In this document: one piece after another, positions 32,013-39,369 of the stretch | How positions within the stretch are numbered: the stretch's first letter is position 1 | Layout of the letters: each line of letters opens with the position of its first letter | From: Ruminococcaceae bacterium UBA1404 | Lineage (GTDB): Bacteria; Bacillota; Clostridia; Oscillospirales; Ruminococcaceae | NCBI GenBank assembly: GCA_002305075.1 | Contig: DBQC01000008.1 | Coordinates: 36,604 to 79,771 of the forward strand | DNA: 43,168 bases | Direction: 5' to 3' | Program-made: the position numbers and the translations under genes | Notes under the pieces: generated by a model | The model's input: the letters and a program-made list of their open reading frames with translations, nothing else | Database searches by the model: none | Told to the model about the DNA's origin: nothing

Positions 32013-33281
32013 TTAGGCACCAATAAGGGGACGCCCACCCCGCAGATGACGGATGACCATGGCCAGCGCCCGGGAAGCTGCCGCCTGACGGATGTTCTCC
32101 CGGTCGTCCTGCCGGCCCCGAGCCAGCTGCAATTCAAGCACCTCGGTGCCTGTTTGGCGGCAGTGCAGCGCCACATACACAAGGCCCACCGGCTTGTCCG
32201 GGCTGCCGCCCCCCGGTCCTGCAATGCCGGTGGTGGACAGCGCCATGTCGGACCCGAGGCGCAAAGCCGCCCCCTCGGCCATTTGGGCCGCTGTCTCTTT
32301 GGATACGGCCCCATGGGCCTCCAAGGTGGCCGGTGAGACGCCCAAAAGTTCGATTTTGGCCTGGTTGGCATAGGCCACCACGCCGCCCAAATAGACGGCC
32401 GAGGCGCCGGGGGTATCGGTGAGACGGGCCGACAGCAGGCCGCCGGTGCAGCTTTCGGCGGTGGCCAAGGTGAGCTTTTGCTCGGCGAGCAGACGCACGG
32501 CCTCCTGCTCAAGGTTTTTTGCGTCTATGGCGTAGGCATAGTCTCCCAACTCGGCCACAATGTCCCGCACCACCGGCTCCACAAGGGATAGCGCCGCCTC
32601 GGCGTTTTCGGCCCGGGCGGTCACCCGCAGGCGCAGCTCGCCCCGTCCGGCATAGGGGGCTACCGAGGGGTTTTTCATGTGAGCGATAAGTGGGCGCAGC
32701 TTTTGCTCCACCGCCGACTCGCCAATGCCGTAGATGTTGATGTTGCGCGAGACCAGCACGCCGTCGATTTTGTCCGAGAGATAGTCTTGCACCGGCCCGT
32801 CGAACATGGGGATCATCTCCCGGGGCGGGCCGGGCATGAGGATGGCCGCCTTGCCGCCGTCCTCCACAATGCAGCCGGGGGCAGTGCCAAAGGGATTGGG
32901 CAGCACAATGGCGCCCTCGGGCATATCGGCCTGCTTAAGGTTGTTTTCGGTCATGGGCCGGCCCGAGCGGGCAAAGCTCTCTTTAAGCTGGCGCAGACAT
33001 TCGGGATCGGTTTTAAGCTCCCGCCCAAAATAGGCGGCCACCGTCTCCTTGGTGAGGTCGTCGTAGGTGGGGCCAAGGCCGCCGGTCATAAAGACGAGAT
33101 CGCACCGCCCAAAGGCGATGGACAGGCAGTTTTTTAGCCGCTCGGCATTGTCGCCCACCACCGTGTGGTGATAAACCCCAAAGCCCATGCGGGCCAAACC
33201 CTGAGCGATATAGGCGGCGTTGGTGTTGGCAATATCGCCTAAGAGAATTTCGGTGCCTACACAGAGGATTTCTGCATTCAC
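32013..33281 (-). CDS. cinA: CinA, competence/damage-inducible protein A (NMN deamidase)
   Basis: 422 aa. The start is placed at GTG 33281 (MNAEILCVGTEILLG), 8 nt after AGGGGGA; the ATG 6 nt earlier sits against the ribosome site. The N-terminal MoCF domain has MTGGLGPTYDDLTKE, GRPMTENNLKQADMPEGA and MPGPPREMIPMF. The C-terminal NMN amidohydrolase domain has LATAESCTGGLLSARLTDTPGAS, VSKETAAQMAEGA and STTGIAGPGGGSPDKPVGLVYVAL. It recycles pyridine nucleotides and is sometimes linked to competence. Upstream of pepD. It serves as a local reference for the degenerate CinA-like domain of the SpoIID protein. Confidence 0.95.
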   Translation of the reverse strand: MNAEILCVGTEILLGDIANTNAAYIAQGLARMGFGVYHHTVVGDNAERLKNCLSIAFGRCDLVFMTGGLGPTYDDLTKETVAAYFGRELKTDPECLRQLKESFARSGRPMTENNLKQADMPEGAIVLPNPFGTAPGCIVEDGGKAAILMPGPPREMIPMFDGPVQDYLSDKIDGVLVSRNINIYGIGESAVEQKLRPLIAHMKNPSVAPYAGRGELRLRVTARAENAEAALSLVEPVVRDIVAELGDYAYAIDAKNLEQEAVRLLAEQKLTLATAESCTGGLLSARLTDTPGASAVYLGGVVAYANQAKIELLGVSPATLEAHGAVSKETAAQMAEGAALRLGSDMALSTTGIAGPGGGSPDKPVGLVYVALHCRQTGTEVLELQLARGRQDDRENIRQAAASRALAMVIRHLRGGRPLIGA

Positions 33282-33505
33282 AAGCATTTCCCCCTAAAAA
33301 TCAAAAATGATGTGCAACTGTTAATATAACACCCCGGACCCGGCAATTCAATTGTCGCTGCATGATTTTGCTCTAATATGCCCACTCTTAGGGCAGACGG
33401 CGGCAAAAAGACCGAAAAAATTAAGGTGTTTACAGAAAAAACTTTTATTCCTGCCCGGTTGGTGGTATGGTAGATAGGTAAATTTAGCGAGTACGGAGGA
33501 TGACT

Positions 33506-34516
33506 GTGAAAAAACATAAGACTGTATGGGCGCTCTGCCTTGCGGCACTGCTGGTGATGACCGGTTGCAACAGCGGCGAGGGCGTGGTAACACTGGGCGA
33601 ATACAAGGGACACACGCTGGACAAAGTGCCTTACGAGGTGCATGAGCACGAGATTGACGACTATATAGAGCAGATGATACTCTATACCGCCCCGGTTGTG
33701 GAGATAACCGACCGGGCTGTGGCCGAGGGCGACACCGTGGTGATTGATTATCGCGGACTGCTAGATGGCGAAGCTTTTGAGGGCGGCACCGCCGAGGGCG
33801 CCAGCCTCACCATTGGTTCGGGGCAGTTTATCCCCGGCTTTGAAGAGGGCCTTGTGGGGGTTATGCCGGGCGAGTCGGTGGACATTCCTCTCACCTTCCC
33901 CGAGGAGTATCATGCCGAGGAGCTGGCCGGACAGGCGGTGGTCTTTGAGGTGACCGTCCACTATATTAAGGGCGAGAAGATTATCCCCGAGTTTGACGAC
34001 GCCTGGGTGGCAGAGAACAGCCTCTACACCACCACCGAGGAATATCGGGCCGGGCTGCGGGCCAGCATGGAACAGGAGCTTCGCTATGATGCCGAGCAGT
34101 CTCAACTGAGCACGCTGCTTGATCGCATCATAGAGAACACCACCTTTGGCAAGCTGCCCAAGGAGCAGCTCGAAAAGCGGGCACGCAGCATCAAGCAGTA
34201 TCACGAGAACTATGCCGCCATGATGGGCACCGACCTTGCAACCTATCTTGCCTACAACGGCATGACTGAGGCCGACTTTTATGATTGGCTGGACGGCATC
34301 GCCGAGGAGGCCGTGAAAAACGAGCTGGTGCTTGAGGCCATTGCCAAAGCCGAGGGCCTTACCCTCACCGACGAGGACAGAGAGAGCTATGCCACCCGCT
34401 ACGGCTACAACGATTATGCGCATGTTTTAGAGAATAACGACGCCGAGATGGTGGAGGAATTCATACTGGCCGAAAAGGTTGAGCAGTTCTTGCTGGAAAA
34501 CAACACCTTTGCCTAA
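33506..34516 (+). CDS. trigger-factor-like FKBP peptidyl-prolyl isomerase lipoprotein
   Basis: 336 aa; start at GTG 33506, 6 nt after GGAGG (the ATG at 33500 touches the site). Signal peptide with lipobox LLVMTGC. An FKBP domain follows (VAEGDTVVIDYRGLLDGEAFEGG, IGSGQFIPGFEEGLVGVMPGE, VVFEVTVHYI) and then a long helical region like the trigger-factor C-terminus (RAGLRASMEQEL to EEFILAEKVEQFLL). The ribosome-binding domain of cytosolic trigger factor is missing, replaced by the signal. It should fold secreted proteins at the outer face, in parallel to PrsA. Single gene with its own terminator. Confidence 0.88.
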   Translation: MKKHKTVWALCLAALLVMTGCNSGEGVVTLGEYKGHTLDKVPYEVHEHEIDDYIEQMILYTAPVVEITDRAVAEGDTVVIDYRGLLDGEAFEGGTAEGASLTIGSGQFIPGFEEGLVGVMPGESVDIPLTFPEEYHAEELAGQAVVFEVTVHYIKGEKIIPEFDDAWVAENSLYTTTEEYRAGLRASMEQELRYDAEQSQLSTLLDRIIENTTFGKLPKEQLEKRARSIKQYHENYAAMMGTDLATYLAYNGMTEADFYDWLDGIAEEAVKNELVLEAIAKAEGLTLTDEDRESYATRYGYNDYAHVLENNDAEMVEEFILAEKVEQFLLENNTFA

Positions 34517-34543
34517 AGCTCAGTTTGCTAAAGCTTAATAAGG

Positions 34544-34578
34544 CGGCCACGGCTCTGTGTGAGCCGTGGCCGTTTTTT
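34544..34578 (+). terminator. terminator after the FKBP lipoprotein gene
   Basis: A perfect 12-bp stem CGGCCACGGCTC / GAGCCGTGGCCG with TGTGT loop, then six T. Confidence 0.9.
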
Positions 34579-34606
34579 GCATTTTTATTTTGCAGGCAGC
34601 CCTTTT

Positions 34607-35749
34607 TCAGGGCGCCGGGCAGCCGCAACTGTCGCTGAGCAGCACATGCAGCAGCGAAAAGCGGTCGCGCAGATAGTCCACCGATGGCTGGGGGGCACGA
34701 AGCACCAGCTGGTCGTCTCCAGCCAAAGGCAGTGTTACCACCACCGTGGTGCCCTCATCCTCCCGGGAGGACAGGGCGATGCGCCCGCCCAGTTGCATGA
34801 TGCCGGCCCGGGCAATGGTCAGCCCCAGCCCCATGCCCGCATAGGGCAGTCCGGTGTGGTCGTAGGAAAAAAAGGGCTCGAACACCTGCCCCACAGCCAA
34901 CTCGGGAATGCCCGGCCCGTGGTCGGTAAAGGTGATCACGGCGTTGCCCCCGCGCCGGGTCAAAGAGACCTCGATGGCGTTGCCCTCTCGGGTAAAGCGG
35001 CAACTGTTCGAGATAATTTGCATCAGGGCGGCCACAAGGTGCTGTTCATCGGCCGTAATAAACAGGGGGGCCTCATGGGGCTGCCAACTTAAGGGGATAC
35101 CGGCTCCCCCCGTGACCACGGCCGCCGCCCGCAGCAGGCTATCGAGCAGATCGCCCAGCTCCACCCGGTTAAGATGGATTTCAGGCTCGGCGGTAAGCGT
35201 AAGCAGCTTGAGGTATTCGGTGAGGTTGTGGGTGGTGCGCAGCAGCTTGTAGGCGTTTTGGTTGATGCTCTCGACAAACTCCTCCAGCTCGGGGTGCTCT
35301 TCCGAGAGCATAAGCTGGCGTAGCCAAGCGATGGAGGCAAACATATGATGTAGCGGACGCCTAAGTTGGCCCGAAAGGGCGGTGGCCATGGCCTGCTGTC
35401 TTTGGGTGGCCCCCTGCTCGGTGTGGGGGGCAAAGCTGGCCAGATAGCCCGCCGTCTCGGTGAGTGGGGTGAGGTGGATGGCAAGCTGGGAGGATGCCGA
35501 CAGCATGGTAAAGGGCCGCAAACCACCCATTTGTTCGGGGGTGTAGCGGCCAAGGTCACCGTTGAGCAGCTGGGCCAGTCCATCGGGAAGCGTCAGGTTA
35601 CTACTCAGCCGCACCGCCGCCCGGTTGGTCCAAAAAATCCGAAGCTCGGGGCTTAGCAGGGCAACCGGGGCATCGCTGTCCTCGAACATTCGGATCAACT
35701 TAAGAACATCAGCGTTTTCTATGGGGTTTAGTGGGGTCGAGTCGGTCAT
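34607..35749 (-). CDS. orphan soluble sensor histidine kinase-like protein lacking the phosphoacceptor His
   Basis: 380 aa, no membrane helix. A PAS-like N-terminus (APVALLSPELRIFWTNRAAV, about 27-110) is followed by a dimerisation helix at about 115-200 reading ALSGQLRRPLHHMFASIAWL. Where the family has S-H-E-L-R-T-P-L, this protein has Gly in place of His. The ATPase domain looks intact: N box IISNSCRFT (about 245), DHGPGIP (about 278), GMGLGLTIA (about 305). GGAGGAG precedes the ATG by 7 nt. No response regulator is adjacent. It may use one of the downstream His-His, act as phosphatase/scaffold, or sense without phosphorylation. It ends in a Cys-Gly-Cys tail. Confidence 0.8.
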   Translation of the reverse strand: MTDSTPLNPIENADVLKLIRMFEDSDAPVALLSPELRIFWTNRAAVRLSSNLTLPDGLAQLLNGDLGRYTPEQMGGLRPFTMLSASSQLAIHLTPLTETAGYLASFAPHTEQGATQRQQAMATALSGQLRRPLHHMFASIAWLRQLMLSEEHPELEEFVESINQNAYKLLRTTHNLTEYLKLLTLTAEPEIHLNRVELGDLLDSLLRAAAVVTGGAGIPLSWQPHEAPLFITADEQHLVAALMQIISNSCRFTREGNAIEVSLTRRGGNAVITFTDHGPGIPELAVGQVFEPFFSYDHTGLPYAGMGLGLTIARAGIMQLGGRIALSSREDEGTTVVVTLPLAGDDQLVLRAPQPSVDYLRDRFSLLHVLLSDSCGCPAP

Positions 35750-35931
35750 GGAGTATCTCCTCCGGTTAATTTATGGGGACGGCCGATATCGACCATTGCA
35801 AAGCTGAGGTCATTATATAACATACCCATGACCAGTTCAAATAAAAATGTATGAAAAATCACTAAAGCCCCCATGGAATATATTTCCTTATAAGTCGTAG
35901 AGACAACAATGCTAATTTTTCGCTTTTTTAG

Positions 35932-35960
35932 TTGTTTATTAGGCGCTAGAGCGTTACAAT
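35932..35960 (+). promoter_or_regulatory. sigma-A promoter of gapA
   Basis: TTGTTT at 35932-35937, 17-nt spacer, TACAAT at 35955-35960, 30 nt before the start codon. Confidence 0.7.
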
Positions 35961-35990
35961 AAAGGTAACAATACCTGAGGAGTGATGGTT

Positions 35991-37001
35991 TTGGCTATCA
36001 AGATTGGGATCAACGGCTTTGGCCGGATTGGTCGTCAGGTTTTTCGCATTGCGGCGGATAACCCTGACCGCTTTGAGATTGTGGGCATCAATGCCCCCCG
36101 AAAGACCCCCGAATACCTGATTTATCTCACCAAGTACGACACGGTGCACGGCCGCTTTGACGGCGACCTGCGCCCCGACGGCAACAACCTTTCGCTGGAC
36201 GGCCGCACCATAGCCCTGTTTGAGGGAGAGACGCCCGACGACATCGATTGGCAAAGCTGCGGTGCCGAGTACATCCTTGAGTCGAGCGGTCGCTTTACCA
36301 CGGCCGAAAAGTGCATGGGGCACATTCGGCGGGGGGCCAAGCGCGTGCTGATTTCGGCCCCTGCTAAGGACGACAGCCCCACCTTTGTCTACGGGGTGAA
36401 CCACCAGCTTTACCGCCCCGATATGCAGGTGGTGTCCAATGCGTCCTGTACCACCAACTGTCTGGCCCCGGTGGCCAAGGTGCTTGAGGACAACTTTGGC
36501 ATCGAAGAAGGACTTATGACCACCGTTCACGCCATCACCAACTCCCAAAAAACCGTGGATGGCTCCTCCCTTAAGGATTGGCGGGCCGGCCGGGCTGCTT
36601 CGGGCAACATCATTCCCTCCAGCACCGGTGCCGCCAAAGCCACCGCACGGGTTATCCCCGAGCTAAAGGGCAAGCTCACCGGTATGTCCTTCAGGGTGCC
36701 CACCCTCAATGTGTCGGTGGTCGACCTGACGGTGCGGCTTAAAACAGCCACCACCTACGAGGCTATTTGCGCCACCATGAAAGCCGCTGCCGAAGGGCCC
36801 ATGAAGGGCGTTCTTGGCTACACCGAGGAGGCCGTGGTCTCCAGCGACTTTATTGGCGATCCCCGGGCCAGCATCTTCGACGCCAAGGCCGGCATCATGC
36901 TCAGCGACCGCTTTGTCAAGGTGGTGGCCTGGTACGACAACGAGTGGGGCTACTCGGTGTCCACCCTCAATATGATCGAGCATATGGACAGCGTAAAATA
37001 A
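35991..37001 (+). CDS. gapA: glyceraldehyde-3-phosphate dehydrogenase, type I
   Basis: 336-aa glycolytic enzyme converting glyceraldehyde 3-phosphate to 1,3-bisphosphoglycerate with NAD. The start is taken at TTG 35991 (MAIKIGINGFGRIGRQVFRI), 8 nt after GAGGAG; the ATG at 35985 is too close to the site. The catalytic Cys lies in SNASCTTNCLAPVAK. Other motifs are TTVHAITNSQKTVDG, RAASGNIIPSSTGAAKA, GMSFRVPTLNVSVVDLTV and WYDNEWGYSVST. Monocistronic: own promoter and shared terminator with acpP. Confidence 0.95.
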   Translation: MAIKIGINGFGRIGRQVFRIAADNPDRFEIVGINAPRKTPEYLIYLTKYDTVHGRFDGDLRPDGNNLSLDGRTIALFEGETPDDIDWQSCGAEYILESSGRFTTAEKCMGHIRRGAKRVLISAPAKDDSPTFVYGVNHQLYRPDMQVVSNASCTTNCLAPVAKVLEDNFGIEEGLMTTVHAITNSQKTVDGSSLKDWRAGRAASGNIIPSSTGAAKATARVIPELKGKLTGMSFRVPTLNVSVVDLTVRLKTATTYEAICATMKAAAEGPMKGVLGYTEEAVVSSDFIGDPRASIFDAKAGIMLSDRFVKVVAWYDNEWGYSVSTLNMIEHMDSVK

Positions 37002-37037
37002 CGGCCGTTTAGAGCTTGTAGTAAGAAACAAAAAAGC

Positions 37038-37068
37038 AAAAGCCTCCGCGCAAATTGCGGAGGCTTTT
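37038..37068. terminator. bidirectional terminator between gapA and acpP
   Basis: AAAAGCCTCCGC / GCGGAGGCTTTT with a 7-nt loop, flanked by A-rich and T-rich sequence for use from both sides. Confidence 0.88.
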
Positions 37069-37090
37069 GTTTTGTTTTTGGGCTGTGGTT

Positions 37091-37321
37091 TTAGGACAAA
37101 TTCTCCTCGATAAACCGGACCACATCGCCGACGGTGCGCAGGTTTTCGATGGCCTCGTCGGGGATTTCGGCATCGAACTCGTCTTCAAGATTCATCACCA
37201 AGTCGACAATGTCCAAACTGTCGGCCCCAAGGTCGTCCACAATAGACGAATCCATGACAATTTCGTGGGCCTCAAGGTCGAGCTGCTCCATCAGGATGGC
37301 TCGGACTTTTTCAAATACCAT
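37091..37321 (-). CDS. acpP: acyl carrier protein
   Basis: 76 aa, acidic. The phosphopantetheine attachment Ser lies in DDLGADSLDIVDLVMNLEDEF, the universal ACP signature; helix I (VFEKVRAILMEQLDLE) and the C-terminal VGDVVRFIEENL are as expected. It carries growing acyl chains in fatty-acid synthesis. AGGAGGAG lies 8 nt before the ATG. It is transcribed alone from a strong promoter, away from other fatty-acid genes. Confidence 0.95.
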   Translation of the reverse strand: MVFEKVRAILMEQLDLEAHEIVMDSSIVDDLGADSLDIVDLVMNLEDEFDAEIPDEAIENLRTVGDVVRFIEENLS

Positions 37322-37391
37322 GTTGTGCTCCTCCTAAGATCGTGGCTCTCGCCGGACAGACGGCGCAGATGCCTTGTTTTACACGCGACTT

Positions 37392-37420
37392 ATCATAACC
37401 GCTTTGCGCGGGTTTGACAA
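37392..37420 (-). promoter_or_regulatory. sigma-A promoter of acpP
   Basis: On the minus strand TTGTCA (37420-37415), 17-nt spacer, TATGAT (37397-37392), about 70 nt before the start codon. Confidence 0.78.
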
Positions 37421-37543
37421 GGGGGAAAATCGCCTTTTGTGCCAAGGCTGTTTACCCCACAAATATGCAGCAAAAAGTCGGGCTATGCACGCTGGCGAGG
37501 CAGCCTTAAAAAAAGGCATGGTACCACACGGGGGGGCGGAAAA

Positions 37544-37663
37544 TTAGTCCCAGATATCCCGGGCGGGCAGCGGATAGCTTTGGCTATAAAGGAGTGTGAG
37601 CCAGACGGCGGCCGCTACAAAAACAACCACCAATAAAAAGGACAGCTTAAATAAAAACCGCAT
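37544..37663 (-). CDS. 39-aa single-helix membrane microprotein
   Basis: ATG at 37663, 10 nt after AAAGGAG. It encodes MRFLFKLSFLLVVVFVAAAV and 19 more residues ending LPARDIWD, stop at 37544. A short basic N-terminus, one helix of about 21 residues (7-26) and a polar tail with an acidic end predict an N-in membrane peptide. It starts 28 nt after the CBM9-like gene and is probably cotranscribed. No family recognised. Confidence 0.6.
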   Translation of the reverse strand: MRFLFKLSFLLVVVFVAAAVWLTLLYSQSYPLPARDIWD

Positions 37664-37690
37664 AAATAAAGCACTCCTTTATAAAAATTA

Positions 37691-38248
37691 CTAATAGGGC
37701 ACCAGCTCAAACAGGGCGGGGGTGGCGGTGATATCCCGGTCTGAGATGGGGGCGTAGCTGCCAAAGTGGGGGCGAACCCCAGGACAGAATTTGTAGATGT
37801 TGCCCCTTAGGCGCAGGCCTTGATAGGGGGGAACAATGCCCAGACCGGCGGTGAGATTCTCGGAGAGTGCTATGTCTACACCCCAGTATTCCCCCTGAAG
37901 ATCCTCGCCGGCAATGGGGCGCAGCGCGGGTAGTGGGCAGGGCTGGCCGTCCAGCGTGGCGGTATAGCTGCCGTCGATTCCAAGGGAAAGGCTAAAGCGT
38001 CTGCCTGTGGGCCCTTCCAAAGCCAGCGCCAACCCGCTCGACCCCTCGGGCCGAGCTTCAAAGGCCCAAAGCCGCCCCACCAGCTGCCGCTCGGTCATGC
38101 AGAGCAGCCCTTGGGCAAAAGGTTTGTAATCGGCGGTCTCGAAGGGGTAGTGGGTTATTTTAAGCACGGGCAGGGCGTCGTAAACCGGTGGGCCGTCAAA
38201 GCAGAAAATTGGGTAAACGCTGTTCATTTCCTTGTCCTTCTTGGTCAT
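37691..38248 (-). CDS. carbohydrate-binding family 9-like protein
   Basis: 185 aa from the ATG at 38248 (AAAGGG 7 nt upstream); an ATG at 38227 with AAGGA is a second candidate. No signal peptide. The sequence is beta-rich with YWGVDIALSENL, then LRGNIYKFCPGVRPHFGSYAPI. That last segment matches the RGNFYKC-x-HPH-x-SW-P signature of CBM9-like (DOMON-related) proteins common in Clostridia. It likely binds a sugar or glycan end, but lack of an export signal leaves its location unclear. It has its own promoter and is followed by a 39-aa membrane peptide. Confidence 0.65.
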   Translation of the reverse strand: MTKKDKEMNSVYPIFCFDGPPVYDALPVLKITHYPFETADYKPFAQGLLCMTERQLVGRLWAFEARPEGSSGLALALEGPTGRRFSLSLGIDGSYTATLDGQPCPLPALRPIAGEDLQGEYWGVDIALSENLTAGLGIVPPYQGLRLRGNIYKFCPGVRPHFGSYAPISDRDITATPALFELVPY

Positions 38249-38273
38249 TTTATCGCCCTTTAAGGCTAATATC

Positions 38274-38302
38274 AGTATATTATGATGGGCGATAATTGGC
38301 AA
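38274..38302 (-). promoter_or_regulatory. sigma-A promoter of the CBM9-like gene
   Basis: On the minus strand TTGCCA (38302-38297), 17-nt spacer, TATACT (38279-38274), 25 nt before the start codon. A (GCAAAAAA)3 direct repeat lies just upstream (about 38318-38342). Confidence 0.75.
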
Positions 38303-38345
38303 CAGATTTCGGGGCCAAAAAGCAAAAAAGCAAAAAAGCAAACCT

Positions 38346-39338
38346 TTAGCCAGCCGGGCTAAAAAGGCGCTGGTACCACCGGGGCTCGGGTTCGGGCTCG
38401 GCGGGGGCAGGGGGGGCGAGGTCGGGGCGCGGGGTGGTAAAGGCCTTGGGAAAGGCCAGCCGGGCCGTCTGTTCGAGCTGGAGGAACATGGCGGGGCTCT
38501 GGCGCTCTAAGCTGCGGGTGTCCACCGGATAGAGCCGCTCGGCGGTCACGGCGGCTGTGGAACCGTAAACGGCGCTGCCCGAAAGGTCGTCGGGACTGAG
38601 CGCATCGCTGTAAAAGATGAGGTCGGGCTTTAGCTGGTCCGACTCATCGGGGGGAAAGGCCCAGCCGGTGTAATGTTCGGCCGGGTTGATAAGACCCATA
38701 TCGGTGAGCAGCCGACCCTCGATGGTGTCACCGGTGGCCAGCGTAAACTCGGGCCGAGCCAGATACACGGCCGACAGGTTCTCTTCCTCTCGGCTGAGAT
38801 AGTCCCGCACCGAGGCGGTTACATAGTCGGTTTGGGTATAGGCAAAGTAGCGCACCTGCTCGGCCAGTTGGGGCCCCTTTATGTCGCCCGAAAAAATCAG
38901 CAGCAAATCGGACAGGTGGGCCACAATCCCCTCCATATCCTCGGCCCGGGGCAGCGTCAGCACCGGCACACCCATTTCCGCAAGGGCGTCCAGCGCATCG
39001 GTATACAGCCGCTCCCCGGTGAGCAGCAAATCGGGTTTTAGGGCATAGATGGCCTCGAGGTCGGGGTCCTGAGCAATGCCGCAGCGGGTAAGCTCTCCGG
39101 CGGCGCCGGGGCGGTCGCAGTAGCGGCTAACCCCCACCAGGCGGCCGCCGTAGCCCAGCATATAGAGCTGCTCGGTGAGGGCGGGGGACAGGCTGACCAC
39201 CCGCCGGGGCGTCTCGGTGAGGGTTATCTCGTCGAAGGTGACCGGGTAGCCGGTGGGGGCGGGGCGTGTGCAGGCCACAAGCCCCAAAAGAAGCCCTGCC
39301 AGCATAAGGCCAAAGAGCCAAGCACGAACCGCTTTCAT
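38346..39338 (-). CDS. BtuF/FecB-type metal-chelate substrate-binding lipoprotein
   Basis: 330 aa; the signal peptide ends in lipobox GLVACT (Cys at 23). Two lobes joined by a long helix are expected for this class (helical-backbone, cobalamin/siderophore binding). Motifs are RRVVSLSPALTEQLYMLGYGGRLVGVSRYCD, IAQDPDLEAIYALKPDLLL and DMGLINPAEHYTGW. No permease or ATPase gene lies nearby, so it must work with a transporter elsewhere. The C-terminus is a Pro/Glu-rich tail. It begins 31 nt after metY, so the two may be cotranscribed. Confidence 0.8.
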   Translation of the reverse strand: MKAVRAWLFGLMLAGLLLGLVACTRPAPTGYPVTFDEITLTETPRRVVSLSPALTEQLYMLGYGGRLVGVSRYCDRPGAAGELTRCGIAQDPDLEAIYALKPDLLLTGERLYTDALDALAEMGVPVLTLPRAEDMEGIVAHLSDLLLIFSGDIKGPQLAEQVRYFAYTQTDYVTASVRDYLSREEENLSAVYLARPEFTLATGDTIEGRLLTDMGLINPAEHYTGWAFPPDESDQLKPDLIFYSDALSPDDLSGSAVYGSTAAVTAERLYPVDTRSLERQSPAMFLQLEQTARLAFPKAFTTPRPDLAPPAPAEPEPEPRWYQRLFSPAG

Positions 39339-39369
39339 AAATACCTCCTGAGCAACAGCCGCATGATAT

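Noticed and set aside
37505..37530. T-box-like GGTACC near acpP
   Set aside because: GGTACCA occurs without the surrounding T-box consensus, specifier loop or antiterminator, and acpP is not an aminoacyl-tRNA-linked gene.
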